Positions 39,340-48,501 of a stretch of DNA of 64,000 bases are shown in pieces. Both the position numbers and the translations under genes were made by a program. How positions within the stretch are numbered: position 1 is the first letter of the stretch; every line of letters starts with the position of its first letter. Under the pieces are notes generated by a model. It saw nothing but the letters and a program-made list of their open reading frames with translations. It searched no databases and was not told where the DNA came from. The stretch is taken from positions 148,078 through 212,077 of the forward strand of contig NZ_AUEP01000010.1 in NCBI RefSeq assembly GCF_000426045.1. Direction: 5' to 3'. This DNA is from Marmoricola sp. URHB0036. GTDB taxonomy: Bacteria; Actinomycetota; Actinomycetes; Propionibacteriales; Nocardioidaceae.

Positions 39340-40338
39340 GTGGACCTCATCGTCGTGGCGGTGGTCCTCGTCGCTCTCGTCTTCGACTACACCAACGGGT
39401 TCCACGACGCGGCGAACGCCATCGCCACCTCGGTCTCCACCCGGGCCCTGACCCCGCGGATCGCCCTGGTCCTCGCCGCGGTGATGAACTTCGTGGGTGC
39501 ACTGCTGGGCCAGGAAGTCGCACACACCGTGAGCGACGTGATCTCCCCGCCCTCGGGGAACGCCGGCCTCGTGATCGTGCTGGCCGGTCTGCTGGGCGCC
39601 ATCACCTGGAACCTGATCACGTGGTACTTCGGACTGCCGTCGTCGTCCTCGCACGCCCTGATCGGGGGCCTCGTCGGTGCGGCTCTGGTGGCCGGCGCCA
39701 TCGTCCACTGGCCGACGATCGTGGACAAGGTGCTGATCCCGATGGTGGCCTCGCCACTCGTCGGGTTCGCCGGCGCCTTCGCGCTGATGCTGGCGATCAT
39801 GTGGATCTTCCGGCGCCGCTCACCGCACAAGGTCTTCCGCGGGTTCCGCCTCTCCCAAACCGTGTCGGCGGCCGCGCTGGCGCTGGGCCACGGGCTGCAG
39901 GACGCCCAGAAGACCATGGGTGTGATCTTCCTGGCCCTCGTGGCGAGCGGCCACGCCCAGGCCGGCGACCCGTTGCCGCTCTGGGTGATCATCTCCGCCG
40001 CGTCCGCGATCTCCCTGGGCACCTACTCCGGCGGCTGGCGGATCATGCGCACCCTGGGTCGGCGGATCATCCACCTCGACCCCGCGCGGGGATTCGCGGC
40101 CGAGTCCGTCGGGGCGACCATCCTGTACACCACGGCGTTCGTCTGGCACGCGCCGATCTCCACCACTCACCTGATCACCTCGGCCATCATGGGCGCCGGC
40201 GCAACCAAGCGCTTCTCCGCGGTGCGCTGGGGCGTCGCGCGCTCGATCCTCGTGGCGTGGGTGTTGACGTTCCCGGCCGCCGGTGTGGTGGCAGCGGGCG
40301 TCTACATGGTCCTGACGGCCGTCTTCCAGATGCCCTAG
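39340..40338 (+). CDS. pit: Low-affinity inorganic phosphate transporter (PiT)
   Basis: A 332-residue PiT-family carrier. The signature halves FDYTNGFHDAANAIATSVST near 14-33 and LPSSSSHALIGGLVGAAL near 100-117 are both present, with about 10 membrane helices. It takes up phosphate with protons or metal-phosphate. GTG start three bases after the PhoU-like stop. The second half starts with RGFRLSQTVSAAALALGHGL. Confidence 0.95.
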   Translation: MDLIVVAVVLVALVFDYTNGFHDAANAIATSVSTRALTPRIALVLAAVMNFVGALLGQEVAHTVSDVISPPSGNAGLVIVLAGLLGAITWNLITWYFGLPSSSSHALIGGLVGAALVAGAIVHWPTIVDKVLIPMVASPLVGFAGAFALMLAIMWIFRRRSPHKVFRGFRLSQTVSAAALALGHGLQDAQKTMGVIFLALVASGHAQAGDPLPLWVIISAASAISLGTYSGGWRIMRTLGRRIIHLDPARGFAAESVGATILYTTAFVWHAPISTTHLITSAIMGAGATKRFSAVRWGVARSILVAWVLTFPAAGVVAAGVYMVLTAVFQMP

Positions 40339-40360
40339 CCGACTCACCCAGCTGTGTGCC

Positions 40361-40864
40361 TCAGCTGCTGATCGGGATGCGGAGCTTCCAGCCGGTCTGG
40401 ATGACGTCGGGGTCCTTGATCTGGGAGTTGGCCGCCACGATCTGGGCCACCGTCGTCTTGCCGAAGCCACGCGCCTTGCGGACGATGCCGGTCAGCGTGT
40501 CGCCCTTCTCGACCCGGTAGAGCAGGAACCCCATCAGGTCGGGGAACATGACCAGCTCGACCTCGCGCAGGTCACTGCCCGGTCCGGGGCCGGGTCCGGG
40601 GTTGTCCCCGAAGACCTGCAGCTTCACCGTCGTACCGGCTCGCGGTGGGTTCTTCACCTTCAGTACGGCGCTGAACTCACCGATCAGGGCCATCCCGCCC
40701 GTGCTCGTCGCGAACCCGGTGGCGATGACCTTCCCGGCGCGGTTGAGCAGCCCCATGCCGATCGTCCCCTCGAAGCCGGTCCCGATCCCGGCGACCGTGA
40801 ACTGCCGCCCGACCAGGTCGTCCCTCGCCGGCTCCCGGACCCGGATGTCACTGAGGATCCCCAT
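40361..40864 (-). CDS. LysM protein with Gmad2-like domain
   Basis: A 167-residue protein. Residues about 8-90 look like an immunoglobulin-like Gmad2 domain (LVGRQFTVAGIGTGFEGTIG). A Pro-Gly linker (NPGPGPGPGSD) follows, then a LysM domain from about 118 (YRVEKGDTLTGIVRKARGFG, ending IQTGWKLRIPI). No signal peptide, so LysM use is unclear; such proteins can be in the cytoplasm or exported by other means. Convergent with pit. Confidence 0.82.
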   Translation of the reverse strand: MGILSDIRVREPARDDLVGRQFTVAGIGTGFEGTIGMGLLNRAGKVIATGFATSTGGMALIGEFSAVLKVKNPPRAGTTVKLQVFGDNPGPGPGPGSDLREVELVMFPDLMGFLLYRVEKGDTLTGIVRKARGFGKTTVAQIVAANSQIKDPDVIQTGWKLRIPISS

Positions 40865-40964
40865 GATGCGCCTCCCGTTGGCTGGTTGCTCGCCAACCTA
40901 GGCCGTCGTACGGGGTGCGGCATAGGGCGGTGTAGACGGATGGGGGGTGTGGGGTGGGCGCCGC

Positions 40965-41035
40965 CGAACATGCGAATGTGGCAAGCGGGTCGCGAGTGGC
41001 GTTCATTCGGCGCTCACGCCACATTCGCATGTTCG
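40965..41035. repeat. Family A palindromic element, copy 3
   Basis: Ends CGAACATGCGAATGT (40965-40979) and ACATTCGCATGTTCG (41021-41035). The stop codon and last residues (EHANVA) of the DUF559 gene at 41014-41913 are encoded inside its right arm. Confidence 0.92.
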
Positions 41036-41913
41036 GGGAGAGTCGCATGTCGTGAGAGCAGTCCGACGGCCTCGACCAGCACTTTCTGGACGTACGCCGG
41101 GTCGAACATCACGTGCCACCAGCTGAACCGGATCACGTACCAGAACAGCAGGGTCAGGGTGTTGTAGCGCCGACAGTCCCGGGTCAGCTGAGCCGTCTTG
41201 CCGTGCCACGCGAAGCTCTCCGCCTCGATCACGATGCCGCGCCCGGGGTCGGCCAGGTCGGGGTGGAGCGTCTGGGTCGTGTCGGGGACCGGGACCGCGA
41301 ACTGGGGACGTACGTTCAGTCCCGGGATCAGGAGTGCCTGCGCGTAGAGGACCGCCTCGAACGGGTTGGCGCACTGGCCGGTGACCGCCGCGGCGACCTC
41401 GCAGATGCGGCGACGGCCGCGGCCCTTGGTCTGCTCGGCGACCTGTTGGACCTCCGCCTGGGTGAAGTCATCGGCGCGGATGGCGCTGTTGACGATCGCC
41501 ACGGCCTCGTCCCACGGCAGGTTGCGCATGCAGTCGACGAGCGTGCGCACCTGCGACGTCACCGCCCCCTCGACATCGTCGGCCGGCAGATCGCTCCAGT
41601 GCGGGACCAGGATCTTGCGCAGGCTCCGGTCCACCCGCCTGGTCCGCGGGAACGTGACCTCGGGCAGCGGCGGCGGGGCCTTCTGCGCCCACCCCCAGTA
41701 GTGAGCCGCGCTGCGGTGCGAGAGGACGCCGGCGACCCGGTTGGCCGTGCGGAGCGACGGCCTGGTGCTGGGCAGGGCGTAGCGGCCGCGGGCGTCCCGC
41801 TCGAGTACGCCGGCCCGCAGCGCCTGGTCGACCTCGGCCCTCGATCGCAGCCGGACGAGCGTTGCTCGCTCACACACACCGCCCAGCGCGGTCACCTGGC
41901 TGATCAGATCCAT
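41014..41913 (-). CDS. AbiEi-like N-terminal domain plus DUF559 (Vsr-like) nuclease-type protein
   Basis: A 299-residue protein. The N-terminal part (MDLISQVTALGG, LRSRAEVDQALRAGVLERDA) is the AbiEi-like winged-helix form. The C-terminal part has the DUF559 layout of the PD-(D/E)xK fold: HPDLA, IVIEAESFAWHGK (E and H), RDCRRYN and WYVIRFSWWHV. Such proteins are common and often multi-copy in Nocardioides-like genomes; activity is unproven. It has a family A palindrome at its 3' end, which also provides its C-terminus, and another 125 bp ahead of its start. No toxin partner is adjacent. Confidence 0.82.
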   Translation of the reverse strand: MDLISQVTALGGVCERATLVRLRSRAEVDQALRAGVLERDARGRYALPSTRPSLRTANRVAGVLSHRSAAHYWGWAQKAPPPLPEVTFPRTRRVDRSLRKILVPHWSDLPADDVEGAVTSQVRTLVDCMRNLPWDEAVAIVNSAIRADDFTQAEVQQVAEQTKGRGRRRICEVAAAVTGQCANPFEAVLYAQALLIPGLNVRPQFAVPVPDTTQTLHPDLADPGRGIVIEAESFAWHGKTAQLTRDCRRYNTLTLLFWYVIRFSWWHVMFDPAYVQKVLVEAVGLLSRHATLPEHANVA

Positions 41914-42037
41914 GCCGGGAGCGTCGGGCAGTCAGCAGCTCCGTGCGCGACCCGTTTGGTCTGGCTGTGGATCAGGACCCGATCGGTCGGCCTGTGGACG
42001 CGAGCTGGGCCGGTGGTGGTGCGGTGGGCCGGCGTGG

Positions 42038-42105
42038 GACATGCGAATGTTGCCGGAGCGACGAGCGACCGCTACAGCGGTCGCTCGCGCAACATTCGCA
42101 TGTTC
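42038..42105. repeat. Family A palindromic element, copy 4
   Basis: Ends gACATGCGAATGTTGC and GCAACATTCGCATGTTC, with a near-perfect centre GAGCGACCGCT/AGCGGTCGCTC. It lies between the DUF559 gene and pstB; degenerate CCGACCAGCCCGA repeats follow at about 42145-42190. Confidence 0.92.
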
Positions 42106-42201
42106 GGAGCGCGCGGCCCCGAGCATCACGGGCGCCTGCGCGGCCGACCTGCCCGGCCGACCAGCCCGACCGACCAGCCCGACCGAGCAGAGTACGACGG
42201 G

Positions 42202-42981
42202 TCAGCCGAAGCGGCCCGAGATGTAGGCCTCGGTGGCGGGCTCGTCCGGGACACTGAAGATCTTCTTGGTCGGGTTCATCTCGATGAGCTTGCCGGGCTT
42301 GTTGGCTCCGGCGATGTTGAAGAAGGCGGTGTCCTCGCTGACCCGGGCGGCCTGCTGCATGTTGTGGGTGACGATGACGATCGTGTACTCGGTCTTCAGC
42401 TCGTGGATGAGGTCCTCGATGGCCGAGGTGGAGATCGGGTCGAGGGCCGAGCAGGGCTCGTCCATCAGCAGCACCTGCGGCTCGACGGCGATGGCGCGGG
42501 CGATGCAGAGGCGCTGCTGCTGGCCACCGGAGAGGCCCATGCCGGGCTTGCCGAGGCGGTCCTTGACCTCCTCCCACAGGTTGGCCGAGCGCAGCGACTT
42601 CTCCACCACGGCATCGGCCTCGGCGCGGCCGAGGCGCTTGTTGTTCAGTCGCAGACCGGCGAGCACGTTCTCGTAGATCGACATCGTCGGGAACGGGTTG
42701 GGGCGCTGGAAGACCATGCCGATCATCCGGCGTACCTCCACCGGGTCGACGCTGGGGTCGTAGAGCGACTGGCCGTCCACGACGACCTTGCCCTCGACGC
42801 GGGCACCGGGGATCACCTCGTGCATCCGGTTCAGCGAGCGCAGGAAGGTGGACTTGCCGCAGCCGGACGGGCCGATGAACGCGGTGACCGAACGAGCGGG
42901 GATGGACAGGGAGACACCCTCCACGGCGAGGAAGTCGCCGTAGTAGATGTTCAGGTCTGAGATGTCGATGCTCTTGGCCAT
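42202..42981 (-). CDS. pstB: Phosphate ABC transporter ATP-binding protein PstB
   Basis: A 259-residue ATPase: Walker [10 protein letters not shown] near 37-45, signature [16 protein letters not shown], Walker [16 protein letters not shown], typical of PstB. It powers high-affinity phosphate uptake with PstA and PstC. Last gene in the pstSCAB operon, 33 bp after pstA. Confidence 0.98.
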   Translation of the reverse strand: MAKSIDISDLNIYYGDFLAVEGVSLSIPARSVTAFIGPSGCGKSTFLRSLNRMHEVIPGARVEGKVVVDGQSLYDPSVDPVEVRRMIGMVFQRPNPFPTMSIYENVLAGLRLNNKRLGRAEADAVVEKSLRSANLWEEVKDRLGKPGMGLSGGQQQRLCIARAIAVEPQVLLMDEPCSALDPISTSAIEDLIHELKTEYTIVIVTHNMQQAARVSEDTAFFNIAGANKPGKLIEMNPTKKIFSVPDEPATEAYISGRFG

Positions 42982-43014
42982 CGTGTTCCTTTCGAAAGGC
43001 CCCTGGGCAGGGGG

Positions 43015-44088
43015 TCAGTGCCCCGTCTTGGGGGCGAAGATCTTGCCGAGCACACGCGCCAGCAGGTTGAGCACCAGGACGATCAATATCAGCACGAGCG
43101 CCGCCCCCCACGCCATCGGGCGAGCGATCTCCGGGTGGTTCCCGGGCTGCGTGTAGCTGTAGTAGATGAAGACCGGGAGGGTCATCATCTGGTCCTTGAA
43201 CAGGTTGAAGTTCGTCGAGTCCGTCGACCCCGCGATGATCAGCAGCGGCGCCGTCTCGCCGATGACGCGCGCGATGGCCAGCGTGACGCCGGTGATGATG
43301 CCGGCCAGCGCGGTCGGCAGCACGACCTTGACGATCGTCTTCCACTTCGGCACGCCCAGGGCGTACGCCGCCTCGCGCAGATCTGTCGGGACGAGCTTGA
43401 GCATCTCCTCCGAGGAGCGCACCACGATCGGGATCATCAAGAGGGACAGTGCGACGCCACCGCCGAGGCCCATGTGCACGCCGGGTCCGAAGAACACCAC
43501 GAACAGTGCGTAGGCGAAGAGACCGGCGACGATCGAGGGGATGCCGGTCATCACGTCGACCAGGAACCGGATCGAGGAGGCCATCCGCGACTTCGCGCCG
43601 TACTCGACGAGGTAGATGGCGGTCAGCAGGCCGATGGGCACCGAGATCACGGCGGCGCAGGCGGTGATCAGCAGGGTGCCGATGATCGCGTGGTAGATGC
43701 CGCCCTTCTCCCCGACGATGTTGCGCATCGACCAGGTGAAGAACTTGGCATCGAGCACGGGCGCGCCCTCGCGGATCACCGTCCAGAGCAGCGAGACCAG
43801 CGGCACGAAGGCCAGGCCGAGGGCCACCCAGACCAGGGCGGTGACGAAGCGGTCCACGGCGGAGCGACGGTTCTCGACCACGCGCGACCAGGTGGGCAGC
43901 ACGACCAGGTAGATCAGCAGCGCCACCACCACGATCGCCACCGGACCCCAGCCCAGCAGGAGCGCGAGCAGGCCGGAGGCCGCGAACGCGATCACCAGCA
44001 CCAGGACGGGCGCCCAGCGGGGGAGGCGGGCGTGCTTGAGGGAGACGTGGTCCAGCGCGTCGGACGGCTTGTCCATCAGCGTGGTCAT
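43015..44088 (-). CDS. pstA: Phosphate ABC transporter permease PstA
   Basis: A 357-residue permease with an extended N-terminal region (about 100 residues with two extra hydrophobic segments) before the usual core. The ABC permease loop EEMLKLVPTDLREAAYALGV near 235-255 contacts PstB. Start ATG overlaps the pstC stop by four bases (44085-44088). Confidence 0.96.
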   Translation of the reverse strand: MTTLMDKPSDALDHVSLKHARLPRWAPVLVLVIAFAASGLLALLLGWGPVAIVVVALLIYLVVLPTWSRVVENRRSAVDRFVTALVWVALGLAFVPLVSLLWTVIREGAPVLDAKFFTWSMRNIVGEKGGIYHAIIGTLLITACAAVISVPIGLLTAIYLVEYGAKSRMASSIRFLVDVMTGIPSIVAGLFAYALFVVFFGPGVHMGLGGGVALSLLMIPIVVRSSEEMLKLVPTDLREAAYALGVPKWKTIVKVVLPTALAGIITGVTLAIARVIGETAPLLIIAGSTDSTNFNLFKDQMMTLPVFIYYSYTQPGNHPEIARPMAWGAALVLILIVLVLNLLARVLGKIFAPKTGH

Positions 44089-45014
44089 ACCGACACCTCA
44101 CTGCGGGAGACGATCCAGCGGGCCGCGAAGTTGACCACGAAGGTGATCACGAACAGCACCAGACCGCTGGCGATCAGGGCGTTGACCTGGATTCCGGTCG
44201 CGTCCGCGAACGTGAGCGCGATGTTGGCCGCGATCGTCGACGGGTTGGTCGAGGAGATCAGGTTGAAGGTGACCACCCCGCTGGCGGAGAGCACCATCGC
44301 TACGGCCATCGTCTCGCCGAGCGCGCGGCCGAGGCCGAGCATGGCGGCCGAGACGATGCCCGAACGGGCGTAGGGGAAGACGGAGAGGCGGATCATCTCC
44401 CAGCGGGTCGCGCCGAGGGCGAGCGCCGCTTCCTCGTTGAGGCGCGGCGTCTGGGCGAAGATCTCGCGCGAGATCGCGGTGACGATCGGCAGCACCATGA
44501 TCGCCAGCACGATGGAGGCGGTCAGGATGGTGCGTCCGGTGGTGGACGCGGGACCGGCGAAGAAGGGAATGAACGAGAGGTGGTCGGCCAGCCACTCGTA
44601 GAGCGGCACCAGCTTGGGCCCGAGGAACAGGCCGCCCCAGAGGCCGTACACGACGCTGGGTACGGCGGCCAGCAGGTCGATCAGGTAGCCGATCAGGGTG
44701 GCGATCCGCCGGGGGGCGTAGTGCGAGACGGTCAGCGCGACCCCGATGGCCAGCGGCACCGCGATGGCCAACGCCAGCGCGGCGGCCAGCAGCGTGCCGA
44801 AGAGCAGCGGCCAGACGTAGACGACGAAGCTCGACGCGCCCTTGAGGTCCTCAGGGCCGGCCGTGAAGGCGGGGATCCCCTCGATGGTGAGGAAGACCGC
44901 GACGCCGGCCAGGGCGAGGAGGATCGTCAGGCCGGCGGCGCGGGTGAGGTTGGCGAAGACCAGGTCGCCCAAGCGTCGCTTGGGAGACCCGGCCTTCGCC
45001 TCGATGGTGCTCAC
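44085..45014 (-). CDS. pstC: Phosphate ABC transporter permease PstC
   Basis: A 309-residue permease with about six membrane helices. The coupling loop is REIFAQTPRLNEEAALALGA near 190-210, followed by WEMIRLSVFPYARSGIVSA. It pairs with PstA. The second gene of the operon, 19 bp after pstS. Confidence 0.97.
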   Translation of the reverse strand: MSTIEAKAGSPKRRLGDLVFANLTRAAGLTILLALAGVAVFLTIEGIPAFTAGPEDLKGASSFVVYVWPLLFGTLLAAALALAIAVPLAIGVALTVSHYAPRRIATLIGYLIDLLAAVPSVVYGLWGGLFLGPKLVPLYEWLADHLSFIPFFAGPASTTGRTILTASIVLAIMVLPIVTAISREIFAQTPRLNEEAALALGATRWEMIRLSVFPYARSGIVSAAMLGLGRALGETMAVAMVLSASGVVTFNLISSTNPSTIAANIALTFADATGIQVNALIASGLVLFVITFVVNFAARWIVSRSEVSV

Positions 45015-45033
45015 GGTGTGGTGTGCTCTCGAT

Positions 45034-46137
45034 TCACTTCGCGGAGATCGAGTCGACGATCGTCTTGGCCTTCTCGGCGAAGGACGCCGGGATCGGGGCC
45101 GAGCCGGCGTTGTCCGCCGCCTCCTGCTGGCCCTCTTCGCTGATCACATAGGTCAGGAAGCCCTTGACGAGCGCGGCCTTGGCCTTGTCGTCGTAGGTCG
45201 GGCAGGCGATCAGGTACGACGTCAGCATCAGCGGGTAGGCCCCGGCCGCGGTGGTGGTGCGGTCGATCTTGACGGCCATGTCGCCCTCGGGGCGGCTGTC
45301 GTCGAGCGGGGAGGCTTCGACGGCCTTGGCAGCACCCTCGGCAGAGGGCGGGGTCCAGGCGTCGCCGACCTTGATCGAGGCCGCCTTCAGGTCGCCCACC
45401 TGGCTGAGGTCGGCGTACCCGACGGTGCCCTTGCCGCCACCGACCGCGGAGATCATGCCGGAGGTCTGGTTGGCGCCCTCGCCGGACTTGATCGGCCACA
45501 CCTTGTCGGCCGGGTAGGTCCAGGCGCCGTCGCCGGCCTTCTCGAGGTAGTCGGTGAAGTTCTTGGTGGTGCCCGACTCGTCGGAGCGGTGGACCGGGTC
45601 GATCTTGGTCGACGGGAGCTTGGCGTCGGGGTTGTCGGCCTTGATGGCCGCGTCGTCCCACGTCTTGATCTTGCCGGCGAAGATCCCGGCGATGGTCTTG
45701 GGGGCGAGGTTGAGCTTGTCGACGCCTTCGACGTTGAAGACGACGGCGATCGGGCTCACGTAGTTGGGGACCTCGATGGCGTCGGCGCCGCAGCGCTTCT
45801 TCGCGGCGTCGACCTCACCCTTCTCGGGGTCGAGCGCGGCGTCGGACCCGGCGAAGTCGACGCCACCGGCGTTGAACTTCTCGACACCGGCACCAGAGCC
45901 GGCCGGGTCGTAGTTGATGGTGACGCCGCTGTTCGCCTTCTGGAAGCCGGCTCGCCAGGCGTCCATGGCGGACTCCTGGGCGCTGGACCCGGAGCCGTCG
46001 AGCTTGCCGGAGAGGTCGCTGGAGCCACTGCTGGCGTTGTCGGTCTCGTTGCCGGCCCCACAGGCGGAAAGAGCGAAGCCGAGGGCAAGGGCCGCTGCGC
46101 TGGGAGCAGCGATGCGGCGAAGGGAAGTGCGGTTCAC
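45034..46137 (-). CDS. pstS: Phosphate-binding lipoprotein PstS
   Basis: A 367-residue lipoprotein: lipobox LSAC with Cys26 as lipid anchor, then a PstS binding protein (NYDPAGSGAGVEKFNAGGVD near 75-95, RSDESGTTKNFTDYL near 183-197). It captures phosphate outside the cell and delivers it to PstCA. First gene of the pst operon. A PHO box lies about 85 bp upstream of the start. Confidence 0.97.
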   Translation of the reverse strand: MNRTSLRRIAAPSAAALALGFALSACGAGNETDNASSGSSDLSGKLDGSGSSAQESAMDAWRAGFQKANSGVTINYDPAGSGAGVEKFNAGGVDFAGSDAALDPEKGEVDAAKKRCGADAIEVPNYVSPIAVVFNVEGVDKLNLAPKTIAGIFAGKIKTWDDAAIKADNPDAKLPSTKIDPVHRSDESGTTKNFTDYLEKAGDGAWTYPADKVWPIKSGEGANQTSGMISAVGGGKGTVGYADLSQVGDLKAASIKVGDAWTPPSAEGAAKAVEASPLDDSRPEGDMAVKIDRTTTAAGAYPLMLTSYLIACPTYDDKAKAALVKGFLTYVISEEGQQEAADNAGSAPIPASFAEKAKTIVDSISAK

Positions 46138-46222
46138 TTCTACTCCTGAGTTCAGGTGTCAGTTCACAGTTGTCGGACATTGCAGAAACTAGGAATGTGA
46201 AGTGACTGGGTACGTCGGCGTG

Positions 46223-46240
46223 GGTGAACGCGAGGTGAAC
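46223..46240 (-). promoter_or_regulatory. PHO box (PhoP binding site)
   Basis: On the minus strand GTTCACC TCGC GTTCACC gives two 11-base direct repeat units, the actinobacterial PhoP pattern. It lies upstream of pstS and should activate it under phosphate limitation. Confidence 0.85.
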
Positions 46241-46324
46241 GCTGACCGCCGGGTTGGCGACGGTCGGACTGGTTGAAGGCAGCCGGTATCTGAACAGCCG
46301 CAGGTCAGCGGCGTTTTGCCCCGA

Positions 46325-47212
46325 TCAGAGCGGTAGGTGCCGCTCGGTGACGACCACCTTGTGCTTGCGGTGGTGCACCACCACCAGCTCTGCCGGTGAG
46401 AGCGGTTCCTCGTGGATGCCGAGGAGGGTGAACAGGTCGGGCAGCACCGGTCGGTGGCTGCACAGCACGCTCGATCCGGGGGCGGCCATCAGCAGGTCGA
46501 GCAACGTTCGCGCACTGGCCTCGTCGTACTCCTCCTCGGAGAGCTCCTCGACCTGCTCCAGCGGTACCACGTGCTCGACGGCGAACGGTTCGACGGTCTG
46601 CACGCAGCGGGTGCTGGAGGAGCTGAGCACCCGGGAGATGCCGAACGCGTGCAGGATCGGCGACAGCGCGACGCCCTGGGCCTCACCCTCCGGGGCGAGC
46701 GGGCGCCTGGGGTCGGGGCCGTCCCAGCTGCCGCGCTTCACCGCCTTGGCATGCCGTACGACGATCAGCGCGGCGGTCTTCTTGCGGGCTGCGCGGTACT
46801 GCTCGAGGAGGTCGATGTCGTCGAGGTAGGTCAGCCGCTCCTTGGCCGCGTCGAGGTCGAACCAGGCGAGCTCGTCGACCTCCTCGTTGATCTGGTACGA
46901 CGAGACGTCGTCGTCCCCGACCACGTGGCCGACCCAGTAGTGCACCGTCTTGGCGCGACCACCGCTCACGGCGTACAGCTGGGGCAGCAGTGGCCGGCCG
47001 AGGCGGATCTCGACACCGGTCTCCTCGAGGACCTCGCGGACGGCGGTCGCGGTCACGTGCTCGCCCGGATCCTGCTTGCCCTTGGGGAAGGACCAGTCGT
47101 CGTACTTGGGGCGATGGACCAGCAACACCTCGCGACCCCGGGGGCCCTTGCGGGCAACCACGGCACCCGCGGCAACGACGTCAGGACCGCTCGCCGGGGT
47201 GGGGGCTGCCAT
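46325..47212 (-). CDS. mutT1: MutT1-type Nudix hydrolase with histidine phosphatase domain
   Basis: A 295-residue two-domain enzyme. Nudix box G-x5-E-x7-R-E-V-x-E-E-x-G (45-67) in the N-terminal domain; RHAK (153-156) and CSHRP near 255 mark a phosphoglycerate-mutase-like (RHG) domain. Mycobacterial MutT1 has the same fusion and clears oxidised nucleotides and diadenosine polyphosphates. Start ATG at 47212 has TGAGGA upstream; an ATG nine bases further up is less likely. In mycobacteria mutT1 lies next to ppk1; here one gene, at 47264-48328, lies between them. Confidence 0.92.
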   Translation of the reverse strand: MAAPTPASGPDVVAAGAVVARKGPRGREVLLVHRPKYDDWSFPKGKQDPGEHVTATAVREVLEETGVEIRLGRPLLPQLYAVSGGRAKTVHYWVGHVVGDDDVSSYQINEEVDELAWFDLDAAKERLTYLDDIDLLEQYRAARKKTAALIVVRHAKAVKRGSWDGPDPRRPLAPEGEAQGVALSPILHAFGISRVLSSSSTRCVQTVEPFAVEHVVPLEQVEELSEEEYDEASARTLLDLLMAAPGSSVLCSHRPVLPDLFTLLGIHEEPLSPAELVVVHHRKHKVVVTERHLPL

Positions 47213-47263
47213 GGCCCACATCCTCACACGGTCGGGTGAATTCCGAGCGGCTACCCTCGGCCC

Positions 47264-48328
47264 GTGCGCAGGTTCCTGGTCTTCGGTCTTGCGCTCGTCC
47301 TCGTGGCCGGTCTGCTGGTGGTGGGTCTGGTGGTCTGGCAGCGGTTGCACCGGACTCCGCTCGAGGAGGCGCTGCACGCCGTACCAGCCTCGTCCGAGCG
47401 GGTCAGCTTCACCGACTGGAGCGTCGTACGGCGCCAGGTGGACGTGGGCCTGGGCCGCACACCGAGCGATGCGCGCATCCAGATCTTCATCGAGAAGGCC
47501 TACGACCGCGACTTCACCGCTGCCTCGAGCATCGACTCCGCGGCCGTGGCGATGAACGACAAGTTCGGCTTCGGCCCCGCGAACGCGCAGTGGGAGGCCT
47601 ACGGCCAGGGACACCAAGGGGCCACGATGGTGGTGAAGGTCGCGGACGGTGCCGACTTCGACGTGCTCGCCGGCAACCTGCGCTCCGATGGCTACAAGTC
47701 GCCGAAGGACGACGACGGTGTCTGGCGGGGTGGTGAGGACCTGGTGGCCCAGCTCGACCCGACGCTGACTCCGGAGGTGCAGTACGTCGTACTGCTCGCC
47801 GACCAGGGTCTGGTGGTGACCAGCGACAACGCCGAGTACGCAGCCAGCGCGGCCAAGGTGGCGAAGGGCGACGGTGACTCGGTTGCCTCGAAGGACGGCG
47901 TCGGCGACATGGCCGACCAGCTCGGTGAGCCGGCCAACGCCATGCTGTGGGCTGGTGACTTCGCCTGCGCCGACCTCGCGATGTCGCAGGCCGACCAGGA
48001 CGAGCAGGACGAGGCCAAGCAGCTGGTCCGCGCGGCCGGGGGAGTGACGCCGCTGAACGGCTTCGCGATGGGGATGCTGCCCGGCCGCACCCTCCGCGTC
48101 GTCGCCCACTTCGAGGACTCCGAGCGTGCGAAGAAGAACCTCCGCTCACGCGCGAGGCTGGCCGTGGGCGACGCGCCGGGCCGCGGCGTGGCGTTCACCG
48201 ACGACTTCAAGCTCACCACCTCGAAGGCCAGCGGCAGCGAGGTCGTGCTCGACCTGGAGCCGAAGCAGTCGACCGGCTACGTGCTGTCCGCGCTGTATGA
48301 CGGGCCGCTTGTGTTCGCCACGTGCTGA
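47264..48328 (+). CDS. Hypothetical membrane-anchored protein
   Basis: A 354-residue protein with one N-terminal membrane helix (about residues 4-25, FLVFGLALVLVAGLLVVGLV). The rest looks like an exported alpha/beta domain without cysteine motifs apart from three late cysteines. I recognise no family. GTG start at 47264. It faces mutT1 divergently. The 3' gap to ppk1 holds two family A palindromes. Confidence 0.72.
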   Translation: MRRFLVFGLALVLVAGLLVVGLVVWQRLHRTPLEEALHAVPASSERVSFTDWSVVRRQVDVGLGRTPSDARIQIFIEKAYDRDFTAASSIDSAAVAMNDKFGFGPANAQWEAYGQGHQGATMVVKVADGADFDVLAGNLRSDGYKSPKDDDGVWRGGEDLVAQLDPTLTPEVQYVVLLADQGLVVTSDNAEYAASAAKVAKGDGDSVASKDGVGDMADQLGEPANAMLWAGDFACADLAMSQADQDEQDEAKQLVRAAGGVTPLNGFAMGMLPGRTLRVVAHFEDSERAKKNLRSRARLAVGDAPGRGVAFTDDFKLTTSKASGSEVVLDLEPKQSTGYVLSALYDGPLVFATC

Positions 48329-48394
48329 GGAGTCTCTGCCTGCGCTTCGACCGCCTCGCCGCCGACCGCTTGAGTCAACCCCGCTCGACCCCGG

Positions 48395-48461
48395 GCATGC
48401 GAATGTGACTGGCGTGGCCGAAGTGGCCTTCCTTCGTCCCTGGCGTCACATTCGCATGTTC
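48395..48461. repeat. Family A palindromic element, copy 5
   Basis: Ends GCATGCGAATGTGAC and GTCACATTCGCATGTT. First of two copies in the 271-bp gap between convergent genes (47264 and ppk1). Confidence 0.9.
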
Positions 48462-48501
48462 TGGGCAGGGGAGGGTCCGGGCATCCGTCCGGCGGGCGCT
48501 G

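Noticed and set aside
41014..41913. AbiE toxin-antitoxin pair
   Set aside because: The N-terminus resembles the AbiEi fold, but no AbiEii nucleotidyltransferase gene is adjacent and the C-terminal domain is nuclease-like.
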